DNA from: an uncultured Clostridia bacterium
Lineage (GTDB): Bacteria; Bacillota; Clostridia; Christensenellales; Borkfalkiaceae
DNA: 64,000 bases
Direction: 5' to 3'
Assembly (NCBI GenBank): GCA_947630605.1
Contig: CANRIO010000001.1
Location: 1-64,000, forward strand
The position numbers and the translations under genes are program-made. Below the pieces are notes generated by a model. It did not search any database. It saw only the letters and a program-made list of their open reading frames with translations, and was not told the origin of the DNA. Below, piece by piece: positions 47,278 through 55,813 of the stretch (within the stretch, counting starts at the first letter, position 1; every line of letters begins with the position of its first letter).

Positions 47278-47480
47278 GCGTCATCCTGCCCCGCCCGCAC
47301 GTTCTGATCGCCAACGAAGGGCGGCACGAGGGGCAAAGCCCCGAAGTAGCCGAAACGGCTATACCATGTCCGAGAGAGCCCTTCCCCGAAGCATCCCGAG
47401 GATGAAAACACGGACTTTGATAAACAGCACGCCATTCTAAAATTCGTCATGCTGAGCCTGTCGAAGCATCGCCTTATGAT
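47278..47480. repeat. Dispersed intergenic hairpin repeats (locus R6)
   Basis: CGGCAC-ga-GGGGC-aaa-GCCCC-ga-aGTAGCCG (47322-47352); ATGCTgagcctgtcgaAGCAT. Confidence 0.8.
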
Positions 47481-47489
47481 TTTGTCCCC

Positions 47490-50075
47490 TTATCCTTCCG
47501 TCGTGGGGTTGAGCATGTCGCACAGTTTGACGAGCACGCCCGAGATCGGGAAGGCGGCGAGGATGACGCAGACGATGAAGAGGACCTGCGGGAAGGTGAG
47601 CACCACCTCATGCCAGCCGTCGAAGATGATATCGCCGAGGGCGGGGATGGAGACGCACATGATGCAGATCGCGATGGAGACGCCGTACAATACGAGCCGA
47701 AGTGCGTTGAAGGGGGCGAGGATGCGGAAGAGGATGACGAGGCCGCCGAAGGTGAGGGCGAGCATATACATCGCGTGGGCGTTCTGCGCCTCCGCAAAGC
47801 CATAGTGTGCGGGCACGGTGCGGCCTGCGAGATAGACGGACATGACGCAGAGGATGAGGGTGATCGCCCCCGGCACCGACCGCGACAGGACGTATGGGAT
47901 GAACTTCCCGTGCACCCGCTCGGTGTTGGGCTGGAGGGAGACGACGAAGGAGGGGAGGGCCGCCACGAACATCTCGAAGAGCAGCATGTTGTTGGTGGTG
48001 AAGAAGTATTGCTGTCCCATGCAGATGCAGATGAGCGCGAGCATGGTGATGAAGAGCGTCTTTGTGATATAGAGCGCGGCGCTCGACTTGATGTTATTGA
48101 TGACCCTGCGCCCCTCGAAGACGACGGAGGGAAGGCTCATGAAGTTGTTGTCCATGAGGACGAGGTGGGAGACGTTGCGTGCCGCCTCCGAGCCCGAGGC
48201 GACGGAAATGGCGCAGTCGGCCTCCTTTAAGGCGAGAATGTCGTTGACGCCGTCCCCCGTCATGGCGACGGTGTGCCCCTGCTTTTTGAGGGCCTTCACG
48301 AGCACCGCCTTCTGTTCGGGGGTGACGCGTCCGAAGACGGTGTAATCGTTTGCCACATTCTCCACTTCGAGATCGGTGAGGCCGTCGAGCGAGATGAACT
48401 GCGAGGCATTCTCCACGCCCACGCGGCGGGCGACTTCGGAGACGGTCACGGGGTTGTCGCCCGAGATGATCTTCATCTGCACGCCGTTTTCGCGGAACCA
48501 CTTGATGGTGTCCGCCGCATCCGCACGCACATTGTCGGCGAGGGTGATGATGGCGGTGGGGCGAAGGACGTTTGGAAGACGGTCCTCCACGATGTAGCCC
48601 GAGGAATGGGCGAGCACGAGCACGCGGAGCCCCGCCTGCGTGTATTGCTTGACGAGCTTGGAGATTTTAGCGGGCATGGGACGGAGGACGAATTCGGGGG
48701 CGCCGAACACATACGTCCCGATGTCTTTGAAGGAGACGGCGGAGTACTTCCGCTTGGAGGAGAAGGGGATCATCGCCGTCGGCATGAGGGCGTTGGAGAG
48801 CCCGAACTTATCCTTGAGCGCGATGGAAGTCTGATTGTTGTCGTCGAGGGCGGAGAGCATGCTGCCCATGATCTCCTCGACGGAGTGGTCGGTTTCGTTC
48901 GCGAGGATCATGCAGTCGTTGACCGTCATCCTGCCGTCGGTGATGGTGCCCGTCTTGTCGAGACAGAGAACGTCCACGCGGGCGAGCATTTCGAGGGAAT
49001 AGAGGTCCTGCACGAGCGTCTGCTTCTTGGCAAGGCGCAGAACGCCCACCTCCATCGCGAGGGAGGTGAGAAGGAGGAGCCCCGAGGGGATCATGCCGAT
49101 GACGACCGCCCCCGTGAGCTGGATGGAACGGTCGGTATCGTGCCCCGTCTGCCCCCAGTTCACCCAGAGCATGAGCGCGCCGACGACGAGGATGAGAAGC
49201 CCGATGACGCGGATAAAGAGGCGGATGGAGTTCATGATCTCCGACTTCGGCTTCTTATACTTCTTCGCCTTCGACGTGAGGGAATTGAGGTAGGTCGCGG
49301 CGCCCACCCGATCGACGCGCACGCGGCAGGAGCCGCTCGCGATGAAGGAGCCCGCGAAGAGCATTTCGCCGGGGTTCTTTTTGACGGGGATGCTCTCGCC
49401 CGTGAGGAGGGATTCGTTGACCTCCACGATGCCGTCCGCAAGTTTGCAGTCGGCGGGGACCTGTTGCCCCGCTTCGAGAAGAAGTACGTCGTCGAGGACG
49501 AGATCTCTTATCGGAATGGTGGTCTTCTTTCCCTCCCGCATGACGGTCACCGAGGAGGAGACGAGGACGGAGAGCTTGTCGATCTGCCGCTTTGCGAGGA
49601 TCTCCTGCACGATGCCGATGATGAGGTTGAGCCCGAAGATCCCCACGAAGAGGAATTGCGAGAAGCTGGCATGCGCAAAGATGAGCGCGACCGCGACGAG
49701 CACGCATAAGAGGTTGAAGAAGGTGCAGATATTGCCGATGAAGATGCTCGCGTACGTCTTCGAGTACTTCTTTCTGACGTCGTTGAAGAGGAATTGGTTG
49801 AAGCGCAGTTCCACCTCTTTTTCCGAAAGCCCCTCCGAGAGACGGGGGGAGAACCGCTCCACCTCCTCCGCAGAGGGGATGTTCTTTGCATGGCGGAACT
49901 TCTTTCTCGCCGCATGGTGGCTGTCTAAGGTCTTCTCTTCACGGGGCTTTCCGTTGAGAACACGGGAAGAAAACGCCCTGCGGCGCGGTGCGGCCTTGGG
50001 CGCGGGAACGCTTGTATTGGGATTTTTGCCGTCGTTTTTGTTCACAGCGGCCTCCTTGCGAAACGTTGCGGTCAC
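47490..50075 (-). CDS. HAD-IC family P-type cation-transporting ATPase
   Basis: LCLDKTGTITDG, LLTGESIPV, MTGDGVNDILALKEADCAI, MIPSGLLLLTSLA. Confidence 0.93.
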   Translation of the reverse strand: MTATFRKEAAVNKNDGKNPNTSVPAPKAAPRRRAFSSRVLNGKPREEKTLDSHHAARKKFRHAKNIPSAEEVERFSPRLSEGLSEKEVELRFNQFLFNDVRKKYSKTYASIFIGNICTFFNLLCVLVAVALIFAHASFSQFLFVGIFGLNLIIGIVQEILAKRQIDKLSVLVSSSVTVMREGKKTTIPIRDLVLDDVLLLEAGQQVPADCKLADGIVEVNESLLTGESIPVKKNPGEMLFAGSFIASGSCRVRVDRVGAATYLNSLTSKAKKYKKPKSEIMNSIRLFIRVIGLLILVVGALMLWVNWGQTGHDTDRSIQLTGAVVIGMIPSGLLLLTSLAMEVGVLRLAKKQTLVQDLYSLEMLARVDVLCLDKTGTITDGRMTVNDCMILANETDHSVEEIMGSMLSALDDNNQTSIALKDKFGLSNALMPTAMIPFSSKRKYSAVSFKDIGTYVFGAPEFVLRPMPAKISKLVKQYTQAGLRVLVLAHSSGYIVEDRLPNVLRPTAIITLADNVRADAADTIKWFRENGVQMKIISGDNPVTVSEVARRVGVENASQFISLDGLTDLEVENVANDYTVFGRVTPEQKAVLVKALKKQGHTVAMTGDGVNDILALKEADCAISVASGSEAARNVSHLVLMDNNFMSLPSVVFEGRRVINNIKSSAALYITKTLFITMLALICICMGQQYFFTTNNMLLFEMFVAALPSFVVSLQPNTERVHGKFIPYVLSRSVPGAITLILCVMSVYLAGRTVPAHYGFAEAQNAHAMYMLALTFGGLVILFRILAPFNALRLVLYGVSIAICIMCVSIPALGDIIFDGWHEVVLTFPQVLFIVCVILAAFPISGVLVKLCDMLNPTTEG

Positions 50076-50239
50076 GGTTTCTACGACTATATTATATCAC
50101 GCCCCGCGCGGAAAAGTCAAAAATTCTCATCCCGAAATGAAGTTTTTTTGAACGGGCGGCGGGGGAGAGGGGAGGAAAGCGTTGCGTTTCGGCGGCAAAA
50201 GGTGTATAATTGAGAAAAACATTTCTTTAAGAGGCAGAT

Positions 50240-51526
50240 ATGATCGATATCGCTTTGCTTCGCGCACAGCCCGAGCTCGTCCGCGAAAACATCAAAAAGA
50301 AATTTCAGGAGCAAAAACTTCCCCTCGTCGATGAGGCCCTTGTCCTCGACGCCCGCCGCCGTGCCCTTCAGACGGAGGGGGATTCCCTCCGCGCCTCCCG
50401 CAACGCCCTCTCCAAGCAGATCGGCCTTCTCATGCGGGAGAAAAAGGTCGAGGAGGCGAACGCCGTCAAGGCACAGGTGAATGCCGATGCCGAGCGGCTC
50501 GCCGCCGTCGAGAAGGAGACGGAGGAGGTGGAGGCAAAGCTCAAGGCTATCATGATGCGCATCCCCAACATCGTCTCAAAGGATACCCCCGTCGGAAAGG
50601 ACGATTCCGAGAACGTCGAGCGGCAGCGCTTTTTGGAGCCGAAGGTGCCCGGCTTCGAGGTGCCCTATCATCTCGACATCCTCGAAAAACTTTCGGGCAT
50701 CGACATCGACAGTGCGAGAAGGACGAGCGGGCAGGGCTTCTACTACCTCACGGGGGACATCGCCCGCCTGCACTCCGCCGTCCTCACGTACGCGCGCGAC
50801 TTTATGATAAATAAGGGGTTCACCTACTGCATCCCGCCCTTTATGATCCGCTCGGACGTCGTCACGGGCGTCATGTCCTTCGAGGAGATGGACGGCATGA
50901 TGTATAAGATCGAGGGGGAGGATCTCTACCTCATCGGCACGAGCGAACATTCCATGATCGGAAGGTTCATGAACACGACGCTGGAGGAAAAACAGCTTCC
51001 CATCACCCTCACGAGCTATTCGCCCTGCTTCCGCAAGGAGAAGGGCGCACACGGCATCGAGGAGAGGGGCATCTACCGCATCCACCAATTCGAAAAGCAG
51101 GAGATGATCGTCATCTGCAAGCCCGAGGAGAGCGAGATGTGGTACGACAGGATGTGGAATTACACCGTCGAACTCTTCGTCTCCATGGGCATCCCCGTCC
51201 GCACCCTCGAGTGCTGCACGGGAGACCTTGCCGACCTCAAATACCGCAGTGTGGACGTGGAGGCGTGGTCGCCCCGCCAGAAGAAGTACTTCGAAGTGGG
51301 GTCATGTTCCAACCTCACCGACGCTCAGGCCCGCCGCCTCGGCATCCGCTATAAGGGGGAGGAGGGGAGCAAATTCGCCCATACCCTCAACAACACGGTG
51401 GTCGCCCCGCCGCGCATGCTCATCGCCCTTCTCGAGAACCACCTCCGCGCCGACGGAAGTGTGAATATTCCCGAGGTGTTGCGTCCCTACATGGGCGGCA
51501 AAACCGAAATCACCCCGAAAAAATAA
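50240..51526 (+). CDS. serS: Seryl-tRNA synthetase
   Basis: MIDIALLRAQPELVRENIKKK; class II motifs SPCFRKEKGAHGIEERGIYRIHQFEKQEM. Confidence 0.97.
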   Translation: MIDIALLRAQPELVRENIKKKFQEQKLPLVDEALVLDARRRALQTEGDSLRASRNALSKQIGLLMREKKVEEANAVKAQVNADAERLAAVEKETEEVEAKLKAIMMRIPNIVSKDTPVGKDDSENVERQRFLEPKVPGFEVPYHLDILEKLSGIDIDSARRTSGQGFYYLTGDIARLHSAVLTYARDFMINKGFTYCIPPFMIRSDVVTGVMSFEEMDGMMYKIEGEDLYLIGTSEHSMIGRFMNTTLEEKQLPITLTSYSPCFRKEKGAHGIEERGIYRIHQFEKQEMIVICKPEESEMWYDRMWNYTVELFVSMGIPVRTLECCTGDLADLKYRSVDVEAWSPRQKKYFEVGSCSNLTDAQARRLGIRYKGEEGSKFAHTLNNTVVAPPRMLIALLENHLRADGSVNIPEVLRPYMGGKTEITPKK

Positions 51527-51539
51527 GCGACTCGCGTAT

Positions 51540-51872
51540 AGGCTCCGCGTCATGCTGAGCCGAAACGGCAATTACGCAGTCCACGCGAGAAAGTCTCCGA
51601 AGCATCCCCTAATACGTAAGTTCGCGGGAATGACCTGCGTCATCCCTTTCTCTTCATCTCGACGCGCCGAAGGCGCGGAGGAGACCCCTACAGACCCATG
51701 AGGCTTTATCGCTTACGTAGGGATTCCCTCGCCCGCTCCGCGGGCTCGGAATGAGGACTTGCCCACCCCTCGAGGGGCGGGTGGCACGTTATCGGCTACT
51801 TCGGGGCGAAGCCCCTCGTGCCGCGCTTAGTCTACAAATAGAAGCTTCGCGCGGGGCAGAATGACGCGAAAG
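51540..51872. repeat. Dispersed intergenic hairpin repeats (locus R7)
   Basis: ATTCC-ctc-GCCCGC-tcc-GCGGGC-tc-GGAAT (51723-51752); CGGCtAC-ttc-GGGGC-gaa-GCCCC-tc-GTGCCG (51793-51823). Confidence 0.88.
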
Positions 51873-51920
51873 CACGACGAAGTATTTCGCAGCCTATACG
51901 CGATTCGCAAGAAATAAACC

Positions 51921-52886
51921 ATGCACTACGTATTCTTTGACATCGAATGTGCCTGCGTCTACCGCAGCGTCGCCAAAATATGCGCCTTCGGGTATGTCGT
52001 CACGGACGAGAATTTCAACGTGACCGAGCGGGAGGACATCCTCATGAATCCCAAGGGCAAATTCCACCTCACCGACAGAAAAGGCGGCGAGGGTCTCGTC
52101 TTGCCCTATGAGTACGAGGACTTCAAAAAATACCCGCTCTTTCCCGCCCATTTCCGCAAGATCCGCGCCCTTTTAGAGGCGAAGGACGCCATCGTGTTGG
52201 GCCATGCGACGATGAACGACGTCAACTATCTCAACCTCGAGACCAAGCGTTACCGCCTACCCTCCTTCCGTTTCGAATTCCACGACACGCAGTTCTTCTG
52301 GATGAATGTGACGGGGGAGTACGGAAGGCAGGTCGGCCTCGGGACGATCGCGGAGAATTTGGGTGTAGACTTCACCCCGCACCGCGCCGTCGACGACGCC
52401 TACGCCACCATGCGGGTGTGCGAGGCCCTCTGCAAGCGGGAAGGCGCAAACGTGCAGGAGCTCATCTCCCGCTATAAGATCCGCGGCGGCAGGGTGGAAG
52501 GCTACCGCATCACCCCCTGCGTCTCCATGGGGCAGAAGCGGTTCTATGTGGAAAAGGAGAAGGAGCGGGCCGCCTATCACAAGGCGCACGAGGAATTCTA
52601 CCGCTGCGTCAACAAGCACATGCACAAGAAGCGCAAGGGTGCGCTCGAAGGAAAAGTTTTCTGCTTTGCAAAGGACGTCGAAGTGGACGTTCCCTCCTCC
52701 GTGAAGCTCGTCGCGGCGATCTTCTCGGCGGGCGGCAAATACACATCCCATCCGGGGGAATGCAACGTCTATATCGCACGCGAGGAGGGCGGGATGCGCT
52801 ACAATGCCGCACTCTCCTCCGGGGCGGCCTTCATTCCCTATGAGAAACTCAAAGAGGAGCTCTTAAAGAGCGGAAAAGCGTCATGA
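51921..52886 (+). CDS. DEDDh 3'-5' exonuclease with C-terminal BRCT-like domain
   Basis: YVFFDIECA, GHATMNDVNYL, HRAVDDAYAT; C-terminal GKVFCFAKDVE...LVAAIFSAGGKYTSHPGECNVYIA. Confidence 0.78.
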   Translation: MHYVFFDIECACVYRSVAKICAFGYVVTDENFNVTEREDILMNPKGKFHLTDRKGGEGLVLPYEYEDFKKYPLFPAHFRKIRALLEAKDAIVLGHATMNDVNYLNLETKRYRLPSFRFEFHDTQFFWMNVTGEYGRQVGLGTIAENLGVDFTPHRAVDDAYATMRVCEALCKREGANVQELISRYKIRGGRVEGYRITPCVSMGQKRFYVEKEKERAAYHKAHEEFYRCVNKHMHKKRKGALEGKVFCFAKDVEVDVPSSVKLVAAIFSAGGKYTSHPGECNVYIAREEGGMRYNAALSSGAAFIPYEKLKEELLKSGKAS

Positions 52887-54187
52887 CAGCCCTTCCAGAA
52901 AATTTCATAAGGCGCATGCGCGAGAGACTGGGGGAGGATTTCCCCGCCTTTTTGGCATCTTACGATCTTCCGCCCGCAAAGGGCCTCCGCATCAACACCT
53001 TGAAGATCTCCGCCGAGGAATTTTCCCGCCGTGCACCCTTCCCGCTCGGGGAGCAGGTTTGCGGCGATCCCGCCTGCGTGTATGTCGGCGAGGAAAAACC
53101 GGGGGCGGATCCCTATCACTTTGCGGGGCTCTATTACGTGCAGGAGCCCTCGGCGATGAAGGTGGGGGAACTTGCAACCGCATGCAAAAAGGAGCGCGTG
53201 CTCGATCTCTGCGCCGCACCGGGCGGCAAGACGACGCACATTGCCGCGCAGATGAAGGGGGAGGGCGTCCTCATTTCCAACGAAATCAACGGCGGACGGG
53301 CGAAGATCCTCTCGCAGAACGTCGAGCGCATGGGCATTGCAAATTGCGCCGTCACCTCTTCCGCACCCGAAAAACTTGCCGTGCGCTTTCCCTCCTTTTT
53401 CGACCTCGTCCTCGTCGACGCGCCCTGCTCGGGGGAGGGGATGTTCCGCAAGGAGGAGAACGCCATCCCCGAATGGAGCGAGGAGAACGTTGTGCGCTGT
53501 GCGGCACGCCAGCGCGCCATTCTCGACGAGGCGGCAAAAATGGTTACGGGCGGCGGACACCTGCTCTATTCCACCTGTACCTTTGCCGAGGAGGAGGACG
53601 AGTGGCAGGTGGCGGACTTTCTGAAGCGGCATACGGACTTTATCTGTATTGAAATGAAGAAGTTTTATCCCCACACCTTCCGCGGAGAGGGGCACTTTAT
53701 CGCCCTTCTTGAGAAGAGGGAGGGGGAGACGCTGCCCGCAAGGCCGTACGCGCTTCGCAAAAACAGGGAGGCGGAGCGGGCATTCGAGGCGTTTGCACGG
53801 GACTTTTTCGTCGATAACTTTGCATGGCCCGAAGGGGGCATCACGACGCTGGAGAGCGGGAAGATGCTGTTTGTCCCCGCGGGCATACCAGACCTTTCGG
53901 GGCTCTATCTTCTGCGCCTCGGCGTCGAACTCGGCGAATGGGACGGGAGGACATTCAAGCCCGCCCACGCCCTCGCCATGGCATATGGGAAATTTGCGAA
54001 GGGCAAGCTCACCCTCTCCCGCGAGGAGGCCAAAAAGTATCTCATGGGAGAGCCCATCCCCTGCGATGCCTTTGCGGGCTGGGGCGTTGTCTGCGTGGAC
54101 GGCTATCCCTTGGGCCTCTGCAAATGCGCCAACGGCACCGCCAAGAACCACCTCCCCAAGGCCCTCCGCCTCTTCTGCCCGAATTGA
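52883..54187 (+). CDS. RsmF/RsmB-like rRNA cytosine-C5 methyltransferase (NOL1/NOP2/Sun)
   Basis: VLDLCAAPGGKTTHIAAQM, VDAPCSGEGMFRK, LLYSTCTF. Confidence 0.93.
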   Translation: MTALPENFIRRMRERLGEDFPAFLASYDLPPAKGLRINTLKISAEEFSRRAPFPLGEQVCGDPACVYVGEEKPGADPYHFAGLYYVQEPSAMKVGELATACKKERVLDLCAAPGGKTTHIAAQMKGEGVLISNEINGGRAKILSQNVERMGIANCAVTSSAPEKLAVRFPSFFDLVLVDAPCSGEGMFRKEENAIPEWSEENVVRCAARQRAILDEAAKMVTGGGHLLYSTCTFAEEEDEWQVADFLKRHTDFICIEMKKFYPHTFRGEGHFIALLEKREGETLPARPYALRKNREAERAFEAFARDFFVDNFAWPEGGITTLESGKMLFVPAGIPDLSGLYLLRLGVELGEWDGRTFKPAHALAMAYGKFAKGKLTLSREEAKKYLMGEPIPCDAFAGWGVVCVDGYPLGLCKCANGTAKNHLPKALRLFCPN

Positions 54188-54214
54188 ATTTTCGAAAAAT
54201 TTTATAAATTTTAC

Positions 54215-54281
54215 TTGTAATTTTTTGCGATTTGCATTATACTTATTTCGTAAAAAGTTGCCATGACAACTTTTTACGAAA
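54215..54281 (+). promoter_or_regulatory. Promoter with 15-bp perfect palindrome at predicted TSS
   Basis: TTGTAA-N17-TATACT; TTTCGTAAAAAGTTG-ccatga-CAACTTTTTACGAAA (54246-54281). Confidence 0.8.
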
Positions 54282-54296
54282 CAGGGGAGCCCAAAC

Positions 54297-55586
54297 ATGC
54301 AGGAGATCAAACGCGATCGATATCTCGAACAACTCATAGACAGGCGTGAAAACGGACTGGTCAAGGTGATCACGGGCGTGAGAAGATGCGGAAAGAGTTA
54401 TCTTCTCTTTAACCTGTTCAAAAGATATCTCTTGGAAAGCGGCGTCGGGGAGGAACAGATCGTCTCTCTCTCGCTCGATGAGGATGAGAATATCTCTCTC
54501 CGCGATCCCGAGGCGCTGTCCGAATATCTGCGCGCCCACATTGCAAATGACGGGAAAATGCACTACATCCTTTTGGATGAGGCACAGCTTGCCATCACCG
54601 ATGAGGAACTCAAAGGGCGTTCTCCCATCCGTCTTTACGGAATTTTGAACGCTCTGATGCACTGCGGCAATGCAGACGTCTACATTACGGGCAGCAATTC
54701 CAAATTGTTATCCTCGGACATCATGACGGAATTTCGCGGACGGGGAGACGAGGTGCGCGTCTATCCGCTCTCCTTTTCGGAGTTCATGTCCGCTTATCCG
54801 GGGGACAGATACATCGGCTATGCGCAATATTCGCGGTACGGCGGCCTTCCCCTGATCTTATCGAGGAAGAGCGAGGACGCAAAGGCAAAATATCTCAACG
54901 ATCTCTTGAAGAACACCTATCTTCGCGATGTGGCGGAACGGCATCATTTGCGCGGAGATATCGTGATGGAGACGCTTCTCGATATCCTCGCCTCGGATGT
55001 CGGCTCGCTTACCAACCCGACCAAACTTGCGAATACCTTTGCCTCCCATGCGATAAAGACCAACGAGAACACCCTTTCGGCATATATCGACTATCTGACC
55101 GATTGCTTCCTGATCGAGAAGGCCAGCCGTTACGACATCAAGGGGAAAAGATATATCGGTTCGCCGTACAAGTATTATTTTACGGATATCGGACTTCGCA
55201 ACGCACGGCTCAATTTTCGCCAGCAGGAGCCCTCGCATATCATGGAGAACATTCTCTACAATGAGCTCATCGTGCGCGGTTTCAACGTAGACGTGGGGAT
55301 CGTAGAGCAGTCGCGTCGGGACGAGGACGGCAAGAGAACGCTCAGCCGGCTCGAAGTGGACCTCGTCTGCAACCGTGGAAGTTCGCGTTACTATATTCAG
55401 TCGGCATATTCTCTTCCCGATGATGAGAAAATGGCACAGGAGCAGGCACCGCTTTCAAGGATCGACGACTCGTTCAAGAAGATCATTGTCACGGGCGACC
55501 CCATTCTCCCCTGGCACAACGAAAAGGGGTATCTCTTCATCAATATTTTGGATTTTCTCCTCGATCGGAACAGCCTGGAAAACTGA
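54297..55586 (+). CDS. AAA ATPase with DUF4143-like C-terminal domain
   Basis: VITGVRRCGKSYLLFNLF Walker A, HYILLDEAQ Walker B, PLSFSEFM, KYYFTDIGLRNARLNF, LEVDLV. Confidence 0.88.
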   Translation: MQEIKRDRYLEQLIDRRENGLVKVITGVRRCGKSYLLFNLFKRYLLESGVGEEQIVSLSLDEDENISLRDPEALSEYLRAHIANDGKMHYILLDEAQLAITDEELKGRSPIRLYGILNALMHCGNADVYITGSNSKLLSSDIMTEFRGRGDEVRVYPLSFSEFMSAYPGDRYIGYAQYSRYGGLPLILSRKSEDAKAKYLNDLLKNTYLRDVAERHHLRGDIVMETLLDILASDVGSLTNPTKLANTFASHAIKTNENTLSAYIDYLTDCFLIEKASRYDIKGKRYIGSPYKYYFTDIGLRNARLNFRQQEPSHIMENILYNELIVRGFNVDVGIVEQSRRDEDGKRTLSRLEVDLVCNRGSSRYYIQSAYSLPDDEKMAQEQAPLSRIDDSFKKIIVTGDPILPWHNEKGYLFINILDFLLDRNSLEN

Positions 55587-55640
55587 TTTACCCACCCTTC
55601 CCCAAGGCCCTCCGTTTTTCTGCACAAATTGAAAACACAC

Positions 55641-55666
55641 GGCTTCCCCCGAGGGAAGTCTTTTTG
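55641..55666 (+). terminator. Intrinsic terminator
   Basis: GGCTTCCC-ccga-GGGAAGTC TTTTT. Confidence 0.75.
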
Positions 55667-55766
55667 ATTGCAGATTTTCAAAATCGCACTGCGAATTTCA
55701 GAAATCGACTTGCATTTTCTTAAGAAATTCGTACAACAGTTTCCGTTCCCGAGAATGCATTCAACA

Positions 55767-55800
55767 ATAAAAACACCACCCGAGGGGGTGGTGTTTTTAC
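55767..55800 (-). terminator. Intrinsic (bidirectional) terminator
   Basis: AAAAACACCACCC-gag-GGGTGGTGTTTTT. Confidence 0.75.
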
Positions 55801-55813
55801 TCTCGAATGAGAA

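Noticed and set aside
48273-49709. 478-aa plus-strand ORF
   Set aside because: Antisense of the P-type ATPase, which has all catalytic motifs
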